From contig CAJHZI010000463.1 of assembly GCA_905160935.1 (NCBI GenBank), positions 802,001 to 866,000 of the forward strand: a stretch of 64,000 nucleotides of DNA. Reading direction: 5' to 3'. Source of the stretch: Enchytraeus crypticus (Eukaryota; Annelida; Clitellata; Enchytraeida; Enchytraeidae). A program made the translations under genes and the position numbers. Positions within the stretch are counted from its first letter, which is position 1. Every line of letters starts with the position of its first letter. Positions 33,901 to 43,848 of the stretch are shown here, piece by piece. Below the pieces are notes generated by a model. The model saw only the letters and a list, made by a program, of their open reading frames with translations. It ran no database searches and was not told the origin of the DNA.

Positions 33901-34836
33901 GATTTAAACGAAGAGAATAAAATAGTGAGCCTTCGAAACGTTACAGCAATAAAAGTAACTCAATTGAAGAAATTGAAAAAGTCATACAATTTCGTTAATA
34001 CATATGTTGCTTTACAATATAAAATAACTTAAGAACAATTAATAATAATAATTAAAAATAACTTCATATAAATAAAGATTTATTTTGACCAATTTGTGAA
34101 TATCAGCAATACAGGTAGAATAATGTAGACGAGATAGTTTCCATGATATCATAATTCCAAACAACCTATAAGTTACAGCTTGACTAAACAACGATAAAGC
34201 GCCACACAACGAAATTAGTTAATAAGCAAAATTATATCATATCACGTTATAGTATACTGGAAGCGCATAAATCATTGAACTCAGTCATGATTTAAAGCTG
34301 GTAAAGCTAAGGTTAACTTCAGTTTCCTCGCTCGAAAGCGATGTCAGTGACGGGCGAGCCCAGGATTTGAACCCGCACTTAATTTCGGTATGGGATGTTT
34401 AACTAACAAATATAAAAATAAATGTTCATTTAGCGTCCGTTCCTTGCCTAGTCCAAGGACTTCCAGATTGTATAGCATTTATTGCTACTGTCTATGAAGA
34501 AGGCTATTTACCCTGATGCTATTATTTAAAGATAGCATACCCCTATAGTGATGTAGTAAACCCTAACCGACATGCTAATATTTGAACTTTTCGCCTTTCT
34601 CTATTGGTTTCTATTATAATAAGGCAGATTATCTATTGAATGAGAGAGCTCGAATGGCGTGTAGAAATGAAAAGAAACTCTTTGTGTATACTGTATAACA
34701 GCCAGCTATTTAGCATTAGTAATGGTACTTGAAATGCTCTCAGGAACGTATGCTTCTTTTATATATACTGACCTTGTAAACAGACGTTTAGGCATAAGTA
34801 TAGTGCCTTAGATAAAATTCGCACATTCACATATAA

Positions 34837-34891
<55 letters not shown>

Positions 34892-37634
34892 TTCTCTACC
34901 TCGCAACTACGCACTCGTTGAGTTAGATATTTTACACAAGTAGATCAATGAAATCTGATTATTACGTACAGTTATGAGTAAGAGCATACAGATAGTAAGT
35001 AGTATATTTAGTTAATGATTATTTAGTGTAGTTACTGTTTAATCAGTAAATGAATACAATTGTAAGTATGATGTAAGCAAATGAATAAGTAGTATGTATG
35101 ATAAGTTGTAAGTAACATGTCGAATATTATATATATTATTTTAGTCAGATAATCTAATCGCTGCTTTATTTGGATATTGTAACTATAACTTATGCAGAGT
35201 TCTGGATATTCCTCTTATTTCCTTAACTTTACGGATACATTCTAATTGTCAGTAGATAGTCTATGTTGGTGTTCTAACGTGACTATTGATCGATTGATTG
35301 ATTTCAATCTTGCACAGGCCTCTCAACATGAGCACGTCAATACCGGTAAGCCCATCGCAGCGCTGAGATATCACTGCTTAATATAACAATTAGCTCTTTT
35401 AGTGACTACAAACAAAACATTAATAGGAACTAATCCGTTGTCTCATCTAAATAAAACATTAATTAGAACTAACCTGTTGCCGCCGCCTAAAATAGTTTTG
35501 AAAATGTTCAAGAAATACAAGGACTTTCCTTAAGACTTGCAAATACTACGTGAAATGCATTAATATAATTAACGAAAAAAGTTAAAATATTACTAATAAC
35601 TTTTGTGGAAACTTGAAGGTTCTGAAATACGTTCAACGACCGGAAAGGGTAGAAATCTCACAGTTGTCGACGTCCCTGACATCATCCTTGTATGAGGAAA
35701 CGGACGTTAAACCTTTATTAATATAATATTGAGGGCTTACGAGAGCGTCAGCATTACGTCATCGTTACGTCATCAGTATCAGTTTCACAACTCGACAACA
35801 TACTACTGATCTCTCTCTCGATCTCTCTCTCCCTCTCATGGTGCACTGCCTACTGGCAGGTCCATGATACTACTAGTACTGATATATCTGTATTATATGA
35901 TTACAGTTTAGTAGAGCTCTAGAGTCATGACTGCCTCAAATAAGTTACATTTCGAGAAGAGGTCTTATCTACTTGCTGTGAGTTTCGTCTAGAGGCACTA
36001 GAAAACCTAGAAACGATTTGTATGTTTACTAGCCTTCAATAGCTGTTGGAAGAAAAGCTAGTTGTATCGCGTAATTGATTGATGGTTTGACTGATTCATT
36101 GGTTGATTAACTAATTGATTGATTGATTGATGAATTGCTTGTTTGATTGATTGATTGATTGGTTGAATTAATCAATGATTGATTGATTGATTGAACAGGA
36201 CGGAGAGGATTGTATAGGATTCGCCTCTTTACCTGAGCAGATTCACAGAAAAGCTGTCAAGAGAGGCTTTGACTTCACCCTCATTGTCGTAGGTAAGTGT
36301 GTGTGTGTGTGTGTGTGTATGTGCGTGTCTCTGTGTGTATATCTGTGTGGGTGTATGTGTGTGTATGCATTTGCCAGAGTAGATTCATTATGAACCCGTG
36401 TATTTGTTTTTAAGAATAAATTAAAGAGATTTATCTAATTATATTATCAGTACTCTTTGACCTCCTCTGCATAGTAACATAACGTTTACTAATTCAGTTG
36501 CATAATGAGGAATGATTGTACAAGACTGTAGAAGTGCTATGTAGAAGTGCAATAAAAATATGTGAAGTTGAACCCTCACATACTGATCCGCGTTCTGATA
36601 ACTTACCGAAATCGCCACTGACTCCAGCCAGTATCAGTGAAGAAGCGCAATGCAGAAGTGCACTGTAGAAGTGCAATATAGAAGTCTGAAGTGCGGGTCT
36701 CTTTTTAGATTAAAACTGTCCGATTATTCCTGGAACATACATTTTGCTTTCACTTCAATTTTACTTTCAATTGTCTGACTCTATTAACAATAAAAATATT
36801 GTCTAAATGAATTGGTGTCTTTGTATTCACTCGTTTTTATTAACAAAATGTTTTTATATTTGCCTATGTACTTGTACATAAACTATGTTTATATTTGTAT
36901 TTTCATATGTGCGTGTGTTTATCAAGTCGATGCAAATTAGATCTATTTGTATTTGCTTGAGCATAAAAGTTTATTTGTGGTTCCCTCTAATGCTCTGCTG
37001 TTTTTCTCCAAACGCTCGGTGTCACGTGTATGTATGTTTGATATAAGTAGCAAAAATACGATATCGGTACAAGTAAAATAATCAATAGAGTAGGCCCCTT
37101 AATTATGACATCCTGCTTCAAATTGTACCTTCGTCTCTAAAGCAGTATAACATTCTGAGTGCAGTTAATTCTTCACAAGCAAATATATTAAATAGTAGTA
37201 GGATCAAAGTTTAACTTTCCTGCAATGCAACCTTCGTTTATTATGTAATATGGCATAGTAATAAATTAGTAATAAAAATAACGTAGCAAACGCTGAGCTG
37301 AATATTTAACTGATGACAATAATTATATAATCAACTAATAGCGATACGTAATTACAGCTTTACAAGTATATTATCATCAAAAAATGTTTTCAAACTTATT
37401 TTTAAACTAAGCGAATGAATTTGTGTGAATGATATATTTTTAATAAGTAATATCGTTAAGGTATGGTTGTGCATTGCTTTCTATATTGTTCTTTTAGGTG
37501 AAAGCGGCCTTGGTAAATCAACTCTAGTTAGCTGCCTATTCCTAAATAACGATTTGTATAAAGACAGAAACATTCCTACTGCTGAAGGTCTATATTGTTC
37601 ATTTAGTTATATTGTTCATATTGTTATATACACA

Positions 37635-37693
<59 letters not shown>

Positions 37694-37705
37694 TAGATAG
37701 ATATG

Positions 37706-37737
<32 letters not shown>

Positions 37738-40700
37738 AATTTCGAATTTAGTTGTATGTTATTTCATTATAATAAATAAATTTAATATTATATAAGTAAA
37801 ATCTTATATACTATATTATTACACCAGGTGTAAGAAATGCCCCCGAGTTTCTTAACGTTTCTGTAAAATTATTTAAAATCCTAAACAGTACTTGAAATCT
37901 TAAATATTTCATGTTACGCATTTAATCGTTGTCAATGATCTAAAGTCCTTACTTCAGAAATATGGTCTAGGGTTGATCTCAGAATGATGTGCTGTGTGCA
38001 TTGTCTATTGTTATTCTAAATGTATATAAAATCACCGTCACGTTCCTGTTGAACAGTAAAATTATTGAAAATCTTAATGGACTACAAACACATAATGCAA
38101 AGAAAACAACCGGAAACTACCTGGAAATCCCTAATATACCTTAGAAATAATCACAATTTCTGTGTGGTATCACTTGCGATACGAATGCTACGTGATCATT
38201 TTTATACATATCTGATTGCATGATATAGGTTTTATTGACATATTCTATGGGCCTGCTATCTGACTGAGCAATGTTTTGCCAAACACGGTTTATCCTTCGA
38301 TGCCAATAGTATAACTTACTCTGACTGTCAGGCTTCAAAAATATATTTTTATATCAGCGTTTTCACATTTTGCAATAATTATAGATAGTATCGTTGCTTT
38401 CACTTGTGACTGGATTACAAACAGTGCCGGTTTTACTTTCAGTGATTGAGAAAGTCTTTTCACACGAGAACTTTTAACTGGGCTTTTAACAAAACGGGAA
38501 AAATAATAACTGCAGTGAACAGCATTGCTGCATGCTGGTGGAGTCGAGGCTTCCCTTAAGTTCTGCTCTAATTACTGAAGCCAGAAGTTTTACTAAGACA
38601 TGAAGAAAACTTTAATACGTTAGCGTTAGCAAAAGGCCTAATAGTAATGTTTAGAAGTTTATACTTTTAGTGGATTGAATATTTTAATACATTAGTAGGC
38701 CTTATTCTATGAAAGAGTTGTACTTTAAATCATTTCATCATTACTCGTATTATATACTTAAAATTATTATTTTAAGATTGCGCATTATATGTGTCACCTT
38801 ACAAGGTCATCACTTAATTTTTTGAAGCGCAACCTCTCTCCCCTTCGGAATATCTAAGCCATTGTAATCAGGGACGATATATAAGTAACCAGTCATTCAG
38901 TTTGCTCTCAGTTGGTTTGCCAAACAGTTTTGGTCAGCACAGTAAAACATTCTCACTTAACGGAAGCTCCTCAAACCCATTAAAGATAAAACTTCCTAAA
39001 TGCCGAAAAATGCAACGTACTAACCTACTTACGGGGTTTATCAGTACCGCTATCATTGCTGACTGGTTTGAAGGTTGTAATTTTTGCCTTCCGCCTAGAC
39101 AATTAAAAGTACTGCTGCAGAATCAGTCTGTTTGCTAAGTTGTTGCATTGTATTCTCCAGCTGTAATTTGTAGGAGAATAAAAAGCAATAAAGGCATGAC
39201 TAATACAATAGAATACTATCTATAATACAATAACATAATAAATATTATGATAAATATTGAATACAGTAATATAATTAATAGTCACTTAATACCATTGCAA
39301 TATATGGGTTCAACTTTGAAGTCAAATGCTGATTGATTGCGATTTTATGCAGATTTTGTAAATTAACTGAAGAGATATAGACAACAAATTCAAAACGTGT
39401 ATATACTGTATATGTACGCAAGTTGTTAAAAAAGTATCGAACTATTTCTTTGCTGTGGTTAATATGTTATAAATATAACCTAGTAATACTTTTAAGCATT
39501 CTACATTCCCATTCCAGATGCTGCGAAGTCCTATGGTTACATTCGAAAACCTCTGATACTTGAGACTGACAGTTATACTTAAACTTGATGCTAGTATTGA
39601 TTGATTTACGAATTTACTACTGCAGAGCGCATATCTAGGACGGTTCAAATTGAGAAGCATTGCATGGAGATAGAGGAAAGGGGCGTTAAATTACGACTAA
39701 CGATTGTTGACACGCCAGGCTTCAATGACTCAGTCAACTCTGCAGAGTGGTTAGCGTGTGTGCTGTGTGTTATAAATGTCTCTCCTCTCAACCGCCGATG
39801 CGCTGCAATAGAACTCTGCGTTTGGTTTAATCGTCCATTTCATTATTTGACGATGATATTTGTGACGTCGTAGGAAATACTGTCTTTTTACGGTACAATC
39901 AAACGTACCATTTGTTAAAGAGCTTGTACATAGAATGAGAGACCATAAAACGATATGCACGTTCGACTGTTTAAGATTGCCCTGAAAATAGAGCAACAAT
40001 ATGCAAGCAGAAAGGCATTGATTCCTTCCAGATATTGCTGTAGGATATAAAAAAATTTCATATAAAAAATTGAGTCATATTTTGTTAACTTTTCTAAATA
40101 TCTATACTGCACTTGTCGTAAAAAGCGCCAATGTACTAAAATCCAAACTAACATCAGAAAGGGCATTCGCTTTTCAGAAAGGGCATTCGCTTTGTCAGCG
40201 CCTTGGCTCCATAAATTGCTACAAAATTGTCTAAAACAAATGCAAAAGTGGAGGCCTATTCGTATCCGGACTCTAGTTAAGCAGGGATTCAAGGTAAGCT
40301 GATAAAGATGATGACGATGATCCAAGAGTTTCTCATTTCATCTGATGTAGTGACATCAGATGCGATTCGTAGTGACATGTGATAGGGGGACGTCACTGAC
40401 ATCATCCTTGTATGAGGAAATGGACTTTAAACCTTTATTATTATTATTATTGATGTACTGAACAGTTGGAAGCCTATCGAGGGATATATCACATCTCAGT
40501 TCGAACAGTTCTATAAAGACGAGTCAGGGTTGAACAGAAAGAACATCAAAGACACCAGAGTGCACTGCTGTCTCTACTTTATCTCTCCCTATGGAAGAGG
40601 GTATGATGAGCTTTAGCAATCAGAAATATCAAACAATCAATAAATATATCAACAAATCGATAAAACAATCTCTCTGCCAATTACACGATTAAATGATTTT

Positions 40701-43700
40701 ATCAATAATAATAATAATAAAGATTTAGCGTCCGTTTCCTCATACAATTATGATGTCAGAGACGTCAATAGTCAATAGTTATAAGAAAATGTAAATAAGT
40801 CGCATATGAGTGAATCAGGGATACAGACGACCAGTCAGTCCCTCATTAAGTAAATCAATCAATTAATCAAGTCCTAACGCTATTGAAAATAGTGCATCCA
40901 GTAGCCTATTAGTAAAACTCCAGAACTAGTATGGTACTCTTGAACTCTGTACGTTTGCATTTGAGCGAGCAAATAACTCTTCTATTAAAGGTTGAAACAT
41001 ACTGTAGAGATATGGTCATCCATTATGACAGCTGTCATTTTAGTATCACACATTCAATCCGTCAGGCAGTGATGTCCGTTACCCAGTTACCAGTGTTATG
41101 TTCAAGATTTTACACACGCTATACTGACAAGAAATTAGAAACCACGTGATTGCGAAGCCAGTAAAATAATTAATAATAATAATAACAACAATTAGAGTGC
41201 TATAGTTATCAATGACAATATCGAGCACTGCTGAGACAAAATCAAGCCGGTGAGCAAAAAGAAGGTCCAAAAACGGAGCAAATTCCAAAATCCAGAAAAT
41301 CAGTCCAAATTAAAATCATTATCGACGAATTTAAATTTCATGATACTACTTGGAGTCCACAGATTGAGCCACTCAGATATTTGAGATGTTCGATGTTGTT
41401 ATGGACGCGTAGATTGAGGCAGTGTGACGTGGAGTTGATGCAGAGACTTCAGGATAAAGTCAACCTCGTTCCTGTTATAGCAAAGTCCGACACCCTCACT
41501 CCTGCAGAACTGAGCAGACTTAAGAGAAACGTACGTATTCATCTCTGATAATCAATCAATCAATCAATCAAGCAATAATTACATCGTTCAATCAACTACT
41601 TTAATTAGTTAAGAACCAACAATTTCAGCATTCAATCAATCACTTTAATTGGTAAAGAATCAATAATATCTTCATTCACAGACAACTTTAATTAGTTGAT
41701 CAATCTATCACCCCATCATTCAATCAACTACTTTAATTAGTCAACGAATCAAGCAATCGTTCCATCATTCAATCACCCTGTTAAGTCTGTATTTAATCAA
41801 TTAAACAATCGATCAATCACTTAATACGCGAGGTCTGAGATTATGACATCAGTGATCAGCTGAATTAACTAAACGCTGGCATTGATGATCCAAATATGAA
41901 ACGTATGTTCCTGAAATAACAAAATAATTATGAACGTAATTTGTACAATGAATTAAAATACATTTGAAAATTAGTATAATTCTCATTAATCAAAGAATAA
42001 AGTAGTTCCCTAATAGTTCTGCATGCTTAGTTACTTAAATAAGAATTATTTAAATTGGCGATATAATGTAAACGGAAGTGTGTGTGTTTGACTAATAGTA
42101 ATATTAGGCGTAGTAATATAAATAACACCTATTTCCTCATCCACCTAACGGCGTAATTAGTAGAGTACTCTCATAGTAAGTGTGTGTATTTGTTTAATAT
42201 TTAATACGCTACACATACGCAGCTTCCTTCATTTCGTTTGTCGTATTAATATGATCTAACGGACTTAAAAGCAGTCTGCATTACAAAAATCAATTAATTT
42301 ATTTCATATTCAGCCGATACTTTAATTTTCAGCCTTAATTTAAAATAATATTGTCGATCTATCATTCTAGATAGAGAACATGAGTCTCTCTTATGAGCCA
42401 AACCTATGAGCAAGCAGCAATCACTCCTAGGAATGAGCAGCAATCACTCCTAGGAGCAAGCAGCAATCACTCTTATGAGCAGAGCAGTCATTGCTTGAGA
42501 CACGTGTGTATGCGCAGGTACTGGATGACCTTCAGAAGCACAACATCCACATCTACGAGTTTCCAGAATGTGACAGCGACGAAGATGATGACTTCAAGAG
42601 ACAGGACGACGAGATGAAGGTCAGACTCACTTGACCTTGAGAGCACTTCGACGTTCATTTATTTTATTTCCTTTACTTAGTTACTATTTTATTTCTTATT
42701 AGTCTATCTTTTTGATACCAATATCAGATAGGACATTCGGTTGGTGAGCGCCTAGGCTCCATAAATTGCTACAAAAATTTAAACGAATGGATATATCTCA
42801 AATAGAGGATTGGCTGGTGCTGTGCTGTAGGACAGAGAGGATTTGAGACAGTCTATTTGTATCCCGACCGTGGTTAACTGGGATTCAAGGGATGATGATA
42901 ATGATGATGATGATTTTAGTCTATATTAATTATTTATTTTTACGACTATCCATATTACTTTAATTTCAGAATTTAGCACTTTTTAAATTTAATGATTACT
43001 TTAAATTTCTACATAACTATTACTATCGTTACTAATGTATTACTATCGTTAGCTATTATTGTTTCCTAATTATATTGCAATAATATTTAATATTTTTATC
43101 ATTAGTGTTGTGATATTGTTCATATATTTTGGTCGCCTCTGCTCAGAAATAAGTTCTAAGCCTTTTCATTTAAAACCTTCTGTAGATTTAAACGTTAATC
43201 TTCTGTCTCGTCATAATGTCTGCAATGGGTGAGTATTGAATTTAAACCCACACCTACTGATCCGAAATCAGACTTCAAACCTCTCGAGCTACTGACTCAG
43301 CTCTGTCGTAATGTTTAAAATCTTTTTAATAAGCCAGCACAATTAACCTCTGTGATCTCGATTAGTCGACGCTTCCATATTGAGTCAGCTCAGTTTTCTA
43401 TTAAAAGTTGCTTCGATAGTTATTACATGTAAGACATGAATATCGTTACAGTCATATCCATCATGATTCTCTTTATCTTTATGTTGTTATAATTTTATAT
43501 TTTCCTACAGGCAGCGATACCATTCGCAGTACTGGGTAGCAGTACAGTTGTAGAAATCGGAGGAAAAAGAGTTAGAGGCCGAGTTTATCCGTGGGGAGTA
43601 GTGGAAGGTTAATCTACGGCATATTTACATGTTTGCATGTCGGACATTATCTAGTATGGATGCATGTATCTAGTATGGATGTATCCATACTAGATACATG

Positions 43701-43799
43701 CAGTTCCGTCACAAATTTAACTAATCTCTGACATTATTGCACAGTATTCTTTAATCTGAAGTAATATCTAATGTAATTACAATAAAATCAACATTAGCT

Positions 43800-43848
<49 letters not shown>

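Noticed and set aside
38902-39138. 78-residue open frame in septin intron 3
   Set aside because: No family likeness, no splice sites and ordinary chance length; left out.
39915-40325. 136-residue minus-strand open frame
   Set aside because: Overlaps the GATGAT-tail dispersed element and septin intron; no family support.
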